Shown in pieces: positions 11,440 through 23,700 of a DNA stretch of 64,000 nt (the first letter of the stretch is position 1; every line of letters starts with the position of its first letter). The DNA is from Notospermus geniculatus (taxonomy: Eukaryota > Nemertea > Pilidiophora > Heteronemertea > Lineidae), in assembly GCA_002633025.1 (NCBI GenBank), contig NMRB01001387.1, positions 11,176 through 75,175 of the forward strand, given 5' to 3'. The position numbers were made by a program, and so were the translations under genes. Below the pieces are notes generated by a model. That model had not been told where the DNA came from. It did no database searches and saw only the letters and a program-made list of their open reading frames with translations.

Positions 11440-12960
11440 TGTAAGTAATGATCTAGAACACACTGCATTGCACAGAAACTGTAGATTGTACAATAAGGAC
11501 CATGTGCAATAGTGCTATAGAACACACTGCAGTGCGCAGTAATTCTGCAGTGTGCAAGAATAGCCTAGAACACACTACAGTGCATAGAGACTGCATTATA
11601 TGTGATGACCAGTGAACTGAACAACTGCCCTGAGCACAAACCATTGTGGTTGGTTGAAGTCTTGGAGGTAACAGAACTCTCCATTTCTCTGTATATTGTA
11701 GGATTTACAAGGTTTAGGGTTTATTCTTTTACTTGCTTTGATAATAGATCAGAAAATTCAGCATTGCTGGCAGTGTTTGTGGCAGGGTTACCCTGTGACT
11801 GCAGATCTTGATACCAAAGGATTCAGGGTGGCTTTGGGTATCAGTTTCATAAATTACATACAGGACTCTCTCGCTACAACGACTGCCAAGCATTGTCTGT
11901 GCCAAAAAAAGGAAAAAAAATCTAAAATGGAAAAAAACATACCGGTACTGTTGGTGATGGGCTTTGTGTAGGCTGGTAGCATTTTGCTACCACAGAATTA
12001 TTATTATAAATAATTGTGAAAAAAAAATGTTGTTGTGCTACTCCTGTTTCTTGCACCATTAGAGTCGAAGTGTCGAGCACGTCATAATCTATTGCATTCA
12101 ATATAATATTCAAGTGGTTTTTAATGTTCTTTTTCAAAAACTTGTTTTACATGCTAAAATAAGTGGTAAGTACTAGTATAAGTAAAGTCGTCTCCGAATT
12201 TCGCAAATTTTCGACCCCAACCTGGCTGCCAGGTTTGGTGTCACCTGCAAGTAGTGGCTGCCAAGTTTGGTGTCACCTGCAAGATGCTGCCAAGTTTGGT
12301 ACCCGGTATTAGGCTTACTTCTCATTTTCTTAGAAAATATGTGAAATTTGGAGCCGACTTTACTTGTCATTTTGTGTGTCATTTTTGTGCTGTATTTTGG
12401 ATATCTAAAATAAGTGGTAAATGTTGATCATGCCAATTTTAAACATGTGCTGCTCTCTAATAGTAAAGAGAGTAGTACTACCAAGAATCAGTGGGGGTGT
12501 GGTTGGTTGATATAACAGCTTACTCTAAACTGCAGTGTACTTGATAGAACATGATTGAGTTCTTACTTCAATCATTCATTTACGTGACCCGCTGCTGATG
12601 ACAAATGGAGATACTCTCTCAGTGTAGAGTAGACGTATCAACATTTCTGGAAGAAAACACAAAAAAATGTCAGCATCAAGTTTTCTTTGGCTTTTGTAGT
12701 GGTCGTTTATATGACTTGCACATCTTTCTATTTTCTCTGTTGGATCTGCACAATGTCTGACAACACTTTGTTTGTGGCTTTCTCCTGGCACGTGGTCAGA
12801 CAGTAGCTGTTCAAATTAACACAGGATCACAGGTCTTGTCATTGCTGGGTGAACGTGAAGTGATTTGGTGAGTAAAAACCTTTTGTAAAATGGAACTCAT
12901 ACTGGACCTTGGTGTCAGGTCATCAGGGCCCGGTTGCACAAAACTCACGGTAGCGCTAAC
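11440..12960 (+). repeat. Segmental duplication copy 2 (about 1.5 kb)
   Basis: Direct-orientation copy of 9557-11060, starting 'tgtaagtaatgatctagaac'. Differences include an extra 'cgg' in the 'ataccggtactg' stretch (11940s) and an additional 'tttggtgtcacctgcaag' unit near 12280. The copy ends within the MITE at 12926-13084. Confidence 0.92.
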
Positions 12961-13084
12961 TTGGTGTTAGCGCTAACTTTATGTTAGATGACCTAAAAAG
13001 ACAATGGATTTTTACGTCATTTAACATAAAGTTAGCACTAACACCAAGTTAGCACTAACATGAGTTTTGTGCAACCCAGCCCTG
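12926..13084. mobile_element. Hairpin MITE, intact copy 1
   Basis: The element starts gggcccggttgcacaaaact and ends agttttgtgcaacccagccc, and almost the whole 159 bases fold back on themselves, with internal 'gcgctaacttggtgttagcg' palindromes. A sister copy lies at 15112-15268 and a truncated one at 11026-11060. It has no coding capacity. Confidence 0.88.
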
Positions 13085-13139
13085 GTCATAATAAATTCTT
13101 GTCAAGTTCTGGCAAAATTTAATTGATCATTAAAGTGAT

Positions 13140-13400
13140 ATGTAACCAGTGATTAGTGACATTTCTGACGAGAAATTACTAACATTTGTGACCAATGATT
13201 AGTGGTGTTTGTGACTTTGATTAGTGACATTTGTGGTACCGGTAAGTGACTAGCGATGTATGCGACTGGTGATTAGTGACATACGTGGCTAGTTATTGGT
13301 AACGATTATGACTAGTGATCAGTGATATTTGTTATTAGTGATGTATGTGACTAATGATTAGTGATGTAGGCTATGTGACTGGAGACACTAATGAATGACT
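13140..13400. repeat. Degenerate tandem repeat (about 20-bp unit, GTGATTAGTGACATTTGTGA-like)
   Basis: Many imperfect copies of 'gtgattagtgacatttgtga' with drifting spacing. No open frame runs through it. Confidence 0.75.
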
Positions 13401-15111
13401 AACGACATTTTGTCAAGTACGGATATATTTTGTGACTCTATTTCTTGATGGATTAGATATTTTGGGAGTCTGCGATCGTGTAATGAACAAAATTCATCAA
13501 AGCCATTGTGGTCTTATCTCATGTTTTAATCGCTATGCTGGTTTTTGCCTCAATTGATCTTTCAATATTTTGCAACGTATCAATGCAATGAGAGTGAGTT
13601 TTGTCGTAAATTTTTTGTGACGGTAAGAATATATTCTCTTGTAACGTGTTTCAGGTAGCGTTCATTTCGTCCTGATAATCAGGAAATTTGGTGTAAGGTA
13701 TCCAATTTTGTATTCGCACTGTGACTGTGAGATTGCTGTGTATGGGAACTTTGTTTCCTAAAATAGGGGGAGAGGTGAAGAATAACTGGATTCTGATTGG
13801 CTGATAGGTTCACTCATCGGCCAATCAAACAATTTCATCAAAGAATGGAATTCAGAATTTCAATTAAATACTAGATGCTGTATTTACTCGGGTCACAAGT
13901 CAGAACTCGACCACTAGCGCTACCCGTTCAGCGTCAGTTTGGATAAGAAAAAGATGATTACTGCAGACTCTTCTCTCCCTTTCCGTGTGATGAGTTGTGA
14001 CTGATGTCACAAAGATAAGTGCACCAATCGTAAAAATACATTGAAGGTACATGTACATGTACATGTACTTCGGTAAACCTGTATAGAATCATTTTATTCT
14101 GTGTATGTATTGTATTGTTATTGAGCTGTTTACAAGTGTGTCATCACCATCAATCTCATTGAATCGAGGCCTGAGCATAAAATCAGCATTATTAGCTCAA
14201 TAGACAATATTGAGCCATTTAGCAGGAGGAAACCGAGGTACCTGGAGAAGGTGTACTATCAAAGAGAGTGGCCCTCTATAATGCTCAGCTTGCTGATTCA
14301 GGTTGATGGTGACGATGGTTTGAAAACGGTCTGATGTTTTAAAACGGCCTTGATTATTTCTATCAAAAAAAGGTGACTATGTAAGGTAACCGATAGAATT
14401 GATCATGTGCCAATGCATGTATGTCGACTACAGTGTGTGCCGAAATTTAGAACTCTGCTGTGTACTGATGCATGAATAAAAAACATGAATGTGATTCGAA
14501 GTTTTTAGGTTTTCCGATGTTGAGAAATGAAATAGTTTGATATCGAAGTTTCCGTAACTTTTGTCGCATTTTTCGTGTTTACACAATGTAGTATGGCTTC
14601 TTGAGATATCTTATAATGTGTGTATTACCGGTAATAATTGTCATATTCTTGATCAAGTGTACTAACATGACCTTCACAACTTGACCTTTCAAGGTCATGA
14701 AGGTCGCCATGACTTCCATCTTGCATGTGATAGCAATGAACTTGTTCGTGATCTCACTTCCTTTGTAATGGTCAGAAAAGGGTTGAACATATTATTGATA
14801 GCCTCGTCCCTAGGTTCATATTGTCTACCTCAGCTGTGCCATTATCATATGCACTTGTAGGTTTAGATGCTTGGGTGCGAGGTTGAATCATTCAAGTCAG
14901 TCAATTGAGGTTCCTGATCATGCAGAATTGCGAGTATTTTTTTGCTGGTATGATTTGTCAATTTGCATGATCATTTTGCAGAACTTGTAATTTACTCTGG
15001 TAGTATCTGAGTGTAGAAATGTCAGTTTTATCTCTACTGCCCAGGCTGGGTTGTTTGAAAACATGCCCACGTGAGTACATGCCTGAAAATTTGCATAATT
15101 TCTGAGATTCT

Positions 15112-15268
15112 GGGCCCGGTTGCACAAAACTCACGATAGCGCTAACTTGGTGTTAGCGCTAACTTTATGTTACATGACGTAAAAATCCATTGTCTTTACG
15201 TCATTTAACATAAAGTTAGTGCTAACACCAAGTTAGCGCTAACATGAGTTTTGTGCAACCCAGCCCTG
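15112..15268. mobile_element. Hairpin MITE, intact copy 2
   Basis: Same family as 12926-13084: ends gggcccggttgcacaaaact and agttttgtgcaacccagccc, with a loop region of opposite orientation ('aaaaatccattgtcttt' here against 'aaagacaatggattttt' there). The inverted loop fits hairpin-mediated flipping. Confidence 0.88.
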
Positions 15269-15486
15269 GTCTCCTGGGTGACATACTGGTCACCAATCCA
15301 ACAACTCGCTTTGCATTGCCCAAGGTGCCAGCCATTTTGTGCAATACACGATATTTTTCATGGCCAGAAGGTTTAATAGGCCACACATGTATAACTGGGG
15401 GGACGTTACAAACATCTACGATAAAGTCTTTTTCAAGACCCAGGTGAAAGTGTTTCAAGGGCCATTAACACCAATATTGAGCAGAA

Positions 15487-15612
15487 GGCCTGGATTCATA
15501 TTCATAAATCGTTGCTAGGCTTAGTTGCCTGCTAAAGTGCCTAGTTTGTACAGGCCAATGTACACAACTAGCAGCCAACTAAGCTAGCAAGGATTTATGA
15601 ATATGGACCCTG
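15487..15612. mobile_element. Foldback element
   Basis: The left end ctggattcatattcataaat pairs with the right end atttatgaatatggaccctg. The inner parts 'gctaggcttagttg' and 'caactaagctagc' also pair. This is a short non-autonomous element or fossil hairpin. Confidence 0.7.
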
Positions 15613-16250
15613 ATTTCTGTAAGAGTAAAGGGTATATAGACCAAATTTTGGTAAAAAACAAAATACAGCAATGAAAGTTATTCATAATGTGTGCCCTATA
15701 GTTATGAGGTATTGAAATAAAACTTGGCTGTTGCCTAAGTAACAAACTTAGCCACTTTCACTCCTGATTAGGACTCATTTGAGGTGATAATGGTGGAATG
15801 TGTGCTTGTATGCAAGTTTTAAGTGCTAACATTTTCATTACATCACCAGTGTGTTTAGTTATGATGTAGCACTGCATTTAAATTGTGTCCTCGTGATTTG
15901 AAGATCATGAGGAAAAAATAAAGTATAACTGAGTGAAAAGTTTTGTGTTTAGTTATACATGAAAGTGAATAAAATTATTCAATGCTATTTTTCCCTCCAG
16001 TGGCTTTGAATGAGGTGGAGAGTTCTGTTTTAATGCCAACACACAATTGTCCCTTGGCAGAGTGCCAAATTGCCAAAGGCCTGGCCCGCCCACGAACAGG
16101 TGGAGTGAAAAAATCTGTTGTTGGACACAGAAAAATGCTATATTCTTTGTGATATTATCATACTGTCAGTTGTATGGTGGAGTAATATAATCAATACTAT
16201 AATGTAGCCATAGTGCCAGTTTTCTAATGTGGTGCAATGGAAACATCTTG

Positions 16251-16383
16251 GGCTGTATTCAAAAAGGGTGTTTAAGATTAGACACATATAACTTCGTCAA
16301 ATGCATGGTGGAAGTGTGCATTTAGTGAAGTTACGTGCATCTGAGTCTTAATCGCGCGATGATCACCCTTTTTGAATACGGCC
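16251..16383. mobile_element. Foldback element, 'gccgtattcaaaaagggtg' family
   Basis: The left end ctgtattcaaaaagggtgtt and right end caccctttttgaatacggcc are inverted repeats. The same ends appear in a much shorter 68-bp copy at 23306-23373, inside an intron of the CYLD-caspase gene. Confidence 0.8.
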
Positions 16384-16867
16384 TCTAGTACCTGTCACCT
16401 CAGATCCCAGGTTTAATTCTGGTCAGACCTGTATGAAATCAATTGTTTGCCTTCCATTGTGACTGCAAAAATAGTACTTATAAAACACCAGGAAGTTGCT
16501 AAAGAATATTGTTGGGATGCTATTGAAAAGAAATGATTTGTGTTTCACCTGTCACACTGAGCAAATCAGTGAATGGGTTTTCCCAAGTTCAAGAAATCCA
16601 TGGACTTTACCGATGTGATCTCATTATCTTGTGATATACCTCTATTGTATATATATTACCAAAAATTCATAAGCGAGCGAAACGTTGAACGTTCCAGTTG
16701 GGCGTGGCTGCCTACCCTGGATATCTCTTATGGTGAGTATAGTTTTGTAATGAGTCACCAAATTTCTTCAAGTGTAAAATATTTTCTGTTCCCTCCAATC
16801 TACCTTGACCACAGCCAATAGAATATGAACAAAATCTGCTGTACTTAACTTCTGCTTTCTTTTTAAA

Positions 16868-16909
16868 GTAGATGCTGTGATGTCAATCAGTTCCCATGGC
16901 AACAAGTGA
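16868..16909 (+). promoter_or_regulatory. Upstream ATGs overlapping the CYLD-caspase start
   Basis: Two upstream ATGs precede the chosen start at 16896. The first (16872) is a two-codon ATG CTG TGA. The second (16880) opens a nine-codon frame that ends at 16909, overlapping the main ATG out of frame. The in-frame TGA at 16878-16880 supports 16896 as the true initiator, whose context is CCCATGG. A pyrimidine-rich stretch ending aaag just upstream could be an acceptor from a 5' non-coding exon. Translational damping by the uORFs is inferred only. Confidence 0.5.
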
Positions 16910-17774
16910 ATCTTCCCCATCAAGCGACCGATATCTTCTGCGACAGGACCATGCTGCAATCGCAAGCTCAGGATCACCGCAGAAGAAATCGAAATCGGTG
17001 AAGTCCAAAAGGGACCGTAAAAACTCCTTGAGTCTTCCTGTCGGAGCTGGAACATTGCTGTTCAAATCTGGACATTCTTGTGATGGGCGGGATTCATTTT
17101 ACCGGTACACGACAGTATCAGACCAGAAAGGCTTGGTGATAAGTTGTCCACTTTCTGATGTCCACGAGCTTTCCCCCGAGGAGTATGAACTGCTTGCTGC
17201 AATTCCTTGTTGTACGCGGAGATTTGAGGTGTTTAATGATCCAAAATGGCTACGTGAGGGGTTCAATCTTCGTGCAGGTGATCGAGTTGAAATTCACGGC
17301 CATGACACCATTCAGGATGGCACGCGTGGCATTGTGCGATCAAAAGGAGCATTGGATGGTGAGGAGGGAATTTGGTTTTGTATCCAAATCACGGTAAGAA
17401 AAATGCTACTGTAGGCTGAACTGGTTTATGTTGCTTCACTGTGTGGCTAAAACGAGGAGGCCAGAAGTTCAATTCCCAGTCAATTTGCCTGTCTGGTGAA
17501 CGAGTCTTAGAGGGTCACATGATGCACTGAATGAACTGCAACTTCCATTCTTCTGAAAAGTTCCTGGAGAGTCTGGGTAATAATGAGCACCTTTGACAAA
17601 AACTACACATGTACATGTATCTAAAAAAGGTATCCCTTCAAACTTTGCCAAGGGGGGTGATAAAATATTACTAATTGGTTTCTTTTTCACAGGGCAGTCA
17701 ATCCAGCTCGGGATATGAAAATGAAATCTTTCTACCAATAGGAAACATCAGATCGGGGGGTGCGACAGCAGCAG
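16896..17774 (+). CDS. Exons 1-2: CYLD-like N-terminal region with atypical CAP-Gly
   Basis: Exon 1 (16896-17393) starts MATSESSPSSDRYLLRQDHA and includes a Lys/Ser-rich stretch (KKSKSVKSKRDRK). Residues about 84-166 align by eye with the CYLD N-terminus: DVHELSPEEYELLAAI, then RFEVFNDPKW, the turn GFNLRAGDRVEIHG, and a CAP-Gly-like GIVRSKGALDGEEGIWFCIQ. Exon 2 (17693-17774) supplies a short second half (SGYENEIFLPIG). The canonical GKNDG groove motif of microtubule-binding CAP-Gly domains is absent, as in CYLD's own first CAP-Gly, so a role in protein binding rather than tubulin-tail binding is more likely. The exon 1/2 junction is phase 0. Confidence 0.82.
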
Positions 17775-20700
17775 GTAAGTCTTACCAACAAGATTAACTT
17801 TATGTGAAGTTTGTTAAGGTTGTCACAGTGGTGTAGTGGAAATGCCCACACCTTATTTAATGGATTCAATTCCCTATTGTGCCAGTGGATGTACTGGTAT
17901 GTGGAATTCCTTCTCAAAAACATAAATGCGTAGGTAGGCTTACGCAACTCTGAAAACCCCACAAGCTTTCACTTGGAAGCAGGATGTTTTACGTGTATTT
18001 CATTGGCTAATACATAAGTTGGGCTAGCCCTAGTTTTCTTGGCTAACAATGAAACCATACAAAATATTTCTATGGGTCGTTCTATAAAAAGGAAGTCTTA
18101 TACATCCTTGAAAGAAAAGCCACCTGCTGGGCGTATGGTTGTAAAAGATCCAATCAATATTTCTTGTCATAAAAAATGCATAAAAAGCACAAAAATTCAC
18201 CTTATTTCTTGGCTGCCTTCCAGTTGTCTGCTAGGACAATTACAAAATTTTTCAGATTCACTGCCCCTGTTCATATAGCTGACCCAGTTTAAGTCAGATT
18301 CAATAAATTGTTGGGCAATCATGTGTGTGTGTGTGTGTGGAGGCAGCGGACATGTGATAGGCCTACAATTAAAATGCAAGATTGAGTAATCATGTGTGAA
18401 TTCCTGAAATCTCCAAGGCAACAATCCAAGATGGCTGCCAGCAAACTATTTCATATCCAAGACAAAAGTCGAAAATAAATCTCACTAATTTTTAGCTCAC
18501 TGGGTGAGCTATTACAATGGTGCAGCGGCCGTCGTCCGTCGTTGTGTTCCGTTAGCAGGGCACGTTTCGTAACCGCTGGAGCTATTGGTCTGAAACTTGG
18601 TACATATATACCCCTAGGTCAGATGACCCACGGCACCAAGTTTCGGTCCCATTCGACTCTCGGTTTGGCCACCAGGTGGCAGAAACCAAAAACACAAAAA
18701 GTGCAATAACTCCTGAACTAATGACTAGATCATCTCCAAATTTTTATCATAGGTGTAGCTAATAAGGATACATAACATATATAACGGGTTTTTGATTTGA
18801 CCTACTTTTCAAGGTCACAGAGGTCAAAGTTCGACAAAAGTGACGAACCTGCCACAGTTTGTCATTATTTCACCGAGCNNNNNNNNNNNNNNNNNNNNNN
18901 NNNNNNNNNNNNNNNNNNNNNNNNNNNNNNNNNNNNNNNNNNNNNNNNNNNNNNNNNNNNNNNNNNNNNNNNNNNNNNNNNNNNNNNNNNNNNNNNNNNN
19001 NNNNNNNNNNNNNNNNNNNNNNNNNNNNNNNNNNNNNNNNNNNNNNNNNNNNNNNNNNNNNNNNNNNNNNNNNNNNNNNNNNNNNNNNNNNNNNNNNNNN
19101 NNNNNNNNNNNNNNNNNNNNNNNNNNNNNNNNNNNNNNNNNNNNNNNNNNNNNNNNNNNNNNNNNNNNNNNNNNNNNNNNNNNNNNNNNNNNNNNNNNNN
19201 NNNNNNNNNNNNNNNNNNNNNNNNNNNNNNNNNNNNNNNNNNNNNNNNNNNNNNNNNNNNNNNNNNNNNNNNNNNNNNNNNNNNNNNNNNNNNNNNNNNN
19301 NNNNNNNNNNNNNNNNNNNNNNNNNNNNNNNNNNNNNNNNNNNNNNNNNNNNNNNNNNNNNNNNNNNNNNNNNNNNNNNNNNNNNNNNNNNNNNNNNNNN
19401 NNNNNNNNNNNNNNNNNNNNNNNNNNNNNNNNNNNNNNNNNNNNNNNNNNNNNNNNNNNNNNNNNNNNNNNNNNNNNNNNNNNNNNNNNNNNNNNNNNNN
19501 NNNNNNNNNNNNNNNNNNNNNNNNNNNNNNNNNNNNNNNNNNNNNNNNNNNNNNNNNNNNNNNNNNNNNNNNNNNNNNNNNNNNNNNNNNNNNNNNNNNN
19601 NNNNNNNNNNNNNNNNNNNNNNNNNNNNNNNNNNNNNNNNNNNNNNNNNNNNNNNNNNNNNNNNNNNNNNNNNNNNNNNNNNNNNNNNNNNNNNNNNNNN
19701 NNNNTGAGTGCCGATCCAGACCGAAGTAAACTGAGTGTCATATTTTCTTTTTTATCCATGTTTCGTTTAATAAACCAGACTAGACCATCTCCAGCCTGGT
19801 CTGATACTAGTAAGCAGATAGCCCACTGACACTGTGACGACTAGGATGGACGACTGGCAGGTGTGGAAATGGTGAATTCCGTGTAAATATTGCACCCGTT
19901 TCATGCTTAGGCCTGCCTTTTATGATCGCTGACCCCAACCGTCATGCACATGGCTTATGTCATGTGTTAATTGGTCCTGTTTGGTACACACACACTGCTG
20001 ACTCGCCTTTGTTTAATAATCAGACCACTAATTAGGTTGCGGGTGGTCGTGTTACCGAGGTGCTAATTGCCACTTGGGACAGCCAAAGCTGTGGTCGCGG
20101 TCTGGATAGCGGGGTGGTCGCGTTAGTGAAGAAACTCTCCAAAGGGAAATAAAGAGAAAAACAATCGGGACAATTGAAAACTGGTCGTCTTTCCGGGGTG
20201 GTCGCGTTATAGGGGTGGTCGTCGACCGGGGTTCCACTGTAATTGGTATTGTAGCTATTACTTTTCAACACTCTTGACTGCAAAATTTCCTTGTGCTCTA
20301 TAAAAGTTCACCCACTGTTGTTGATACAGCAAGAAAGATGTCAGCAGGAATTGTTCTTGATGTCCCAACAAATCAGAAGAAGTGGCTGTGGTCTGCAGGA
20401 AAAAGCCATCAGAAGGAGATAGCCCAAGATCTTGTCGATGGTGACGAAACCACAAATGGAATTGATGACCAAAACGGCCACACCACAGCAAACGTTTCAG
20501 TTCCAAGCCAGTTAGTGGGTCCAGGCAAATCAGGATACCGATACGGTAAGCTTTAATGTGGCAGAACAGGCTTTAGGCATTATGTCCCGATACATCTGAA
20601 GATACATTTAATTACCGGTATTAATTATGACAGCCAATTTCGGTTGTCAGGGTGTTATAGTGGAAACATAGAGGCCTGTCACCTCTGGTTCAATCCCACT

Positions 20701-23700
20701 TTGATTCCTGGCTGTTGCTCTTCATGTACCGGTAATAGAGAGGGTGACTCCGTTTGACTGTGCAACTTCCTCCTGCTTAATAAAGTTCACCCACTGTTGT
20801 TTATACAGCCAGAAAGATGTCAGCAGGAATTGTTCTTGATGTCCCAACAAATCAGAAGAAATGGCCATGGTCTGCAGGAAAAAGTCATCAGAAACCAAAA
20901 GTGACACCATGGGCAAAACAAGGTACCAGTTTGTTCAGGGTTTTTTAACAATAGAAATCATTTAAACTTAATTTTGATGATGACCAAGAAAAACAAATCT
21001 GCTGAAAACACTGAAGGAAAAGTGTCTGAGAAAACATATCATAAGTTTTCCGTTTGAATGGAGGATTTTCGATCTCTGTGTAGCCTAATTGCGCAAAGGG
21101 ATTGCAAATAACACCAGTCAACTCATAAATTAAAGAATTATTTGGAATCTTGTGAAAAAATTCATATTTTCTAATCAGGTCTGTCTTGAACCATTTTGCA
21201 GGTGGATTGGTGAAGTCAAAGTCAGTTGAGGATCTTCTTGATTCTAATGATGATGACACCATGAACAAGGCACAACAGCATAACACAAAGAGGCGGGGGT
21301 CTTCTTCGATACCTACAGCACGACACCAACCAGAAAATGTTGAGTGTTCTCCAAAGTCAAAGCCAAAGGATAAACCAAGTAGGTGTATTTTGACAGAAAG
21401 ATTCTTACTCTGACCAATCCATTTCCATTTCCTGTTTTCCTGACCTTTCAGGAAAAATGCACACCATGTCTATCTTTTACTGTTTTCTAGGTGGATTGGT
21501 GAAGCCGAAGTCAAAATCAGTTGAAGATCTTCTTGATTATAATGATGGTGATAGGCCCTGGCAGTATACCACAAAGAGACGGGGGTCTTCTGCGATGCCT
21601 ACAACAGGACACCAACCACAAAATGTCGAATTTCGCCCAATGTCAAAGCCAAAGGATAAACCAGGTGGGTGTATTTTGACAGAAAGATTCTAACTAATCA
21701 GTCACACTTCTGTTTTCCTCTGCCTTCACTGATGTTTTCAGGAAAAAACAACGCACATCAGATGTAATCTCTTGCTATCATGCTTACAGGTAAAAGCAAA
21801 AAAATGAAACATTCGAAGTCGTCTGAAAGTTTGCTTGATTCTGATGACAAACCTACTGAAAATACCGGTAGTGAAGAAGTCAAAGTGCCCAAGAAAACAA
21901 AAGGTACGTGACTTGCTCGAATGGGGCCTTTCTTTGTGGTTTATCCAGATGAACTAAACCTCACAGGTCAACGTATCATAGGCCTACAGAAGCCTTGTGG
22001 ATAAAGTCACAGATCAGAATCGAGTTCATATTTTCTACGTCAATCTTTTACTGTTTTGTAGGAGGATTGATGAAGAAGTCAAAATCAGTTGAAGATCTTC
22101 TTGACGCTGATGATGATGAAAAGGCACGGCAGCATAACAAGAAGAGGCGGGGGTCTTCTGCAGCAGTTACCAACCAAGATATTTCATCTCGGAATGGGGC
22201 AGTGTACCCTCTCCCTCCAAACATACCTCTACCTGCTTTGCCAGTGTCTGAGATACCAAAAGGACCAGCAACAAATGCTTTGGTGAAGGTGAAGTCAAAA
22301 TCACTCGATGATCTTGATTCTAATGATGATGATAGGCCCTGGCAGTATACCACACAGAGGCGGGGGTCTTCAGCACTGCCTATGACAGGACACCAGCTAC
22401 CAAATGTCAGGCAACCTGTCCCTCCAAACCTCCCTCTACATCCTTTGCCAGTGTCTGTTGGGAATGTGGGCCCTTATCTCCCAAGTGAATCCACAACGGA
22501 TTCGTCGCATGATGGTGATGCAATCTTGCAACAACAGACAATGGCTCCAGAAGATCTTTATGAGATACCCCATCAACTGGTCACGAGGTCCGAGGACTTA
22601 CCTGGGAATGGTGGTCGTGGATGGAGACGAGAGTCAGAATCAGGTCCTACTGAACAAGATGAAACAGAGGTGCAGGGTAAGAGCACATTGGGCTTTGTCT
22701 GTTAATGAGTTTTCAATATAATACCAGTACCAAACTTCCCTGTCACCCCCGAGGTTCCATGTCCCCCCAAGGTCGGACTCGCACATCGTAATGAAGTGAT
22801 AGAGAGGGTGTGACTGTTTGACAGCGGAGGCTTTCTCCCATCCTGAGAATCTCAGGTCATTTACGGTCGTACCCTCCCTCAATGTCTGAACCATCCGCGA
22901 GAAGGGGAGCCGGTTGTGAAGACCCTGGGTGCGAGGATGGTTTTCTCCAGGTGTTCTGGTTTCCTCCTGCATGCATTAAATTCACCAAATGTTATATATA
23001 GAGATTATAATGCCATATTTAGCACTCACCTCTTGATTCAATTCGTTGTTTTGTAAAGTGTTGACCGACTTTGTATTAATCAGCTGTTAATGCAGCCATT
23101 TCTTATTTTCAGCAGATTTGGACTTTGCCGTTCCTGGTGCCAGTGATGATGATTCCTTGGATGAAGGAGTTGACGTCACATCAAATGAGGACACAGAACC
23201 GACATATATTAACTGGAACGGGTCACAAGGTGAGTCGTACTTTCAGGGGTAAAAAACTGTCCACATTCCTGCCTGACAAGGTGTACATGTACTCTTCAAA
23301 CATGCTGGGCCGTATTCAAAAAGGGTGTTTACAATTTATACTTGCGAAGATCACCCTTTTTGAATACGACCCATAATCTCTGTTTTTACAGCCAATACCA
23401 GTGTTGCCTCTCCCGATGAACAGGAAGGGGCCATGGGCGAGAGTCCTGAAGAACATCACTATGTTAATTTCCCCATAGAAGGTAGGCCAACATATGCAAC
23501 ACTCAACAGTGCAGATGTGAACACAGAAGGTGTTCCGTGCCCAAAATTTGAATTTCCTGCCCTCACAAACCTGTGCAAATTGCACAGTGTAATTATGGGG
23601 AAAAGGTTCCCCAGCTCGTTATAAGTAAATTGTGAGTTGTGTTTGATCAATGAATATGAGTATGCGGGACCAGGGGGAGGCTGGCCTACACTGACGGCGA

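Larger units (their letters stand above)
8564..16895. other. Intergenic region between SLC7 and the CYLD-caspase gene
   Basis: No recognisable gene. The interval contains a minisatellite (9345-9565), a 1.5 kb direct segmental duplication (9557-11060 and 11440-12960), two hairpin MITEs (12926-13084, 15112-15268), a degenerate tandem repeat (about 13140-13400), a (TACATG)n patch near 14048-14068 and two other foldback elements. Confidence 0.8.

Noticed and set aside
18797-19829. Long open frames on both strands across 18797-19829
   Set aside because: They run through 826 unknown bases and have no real content.
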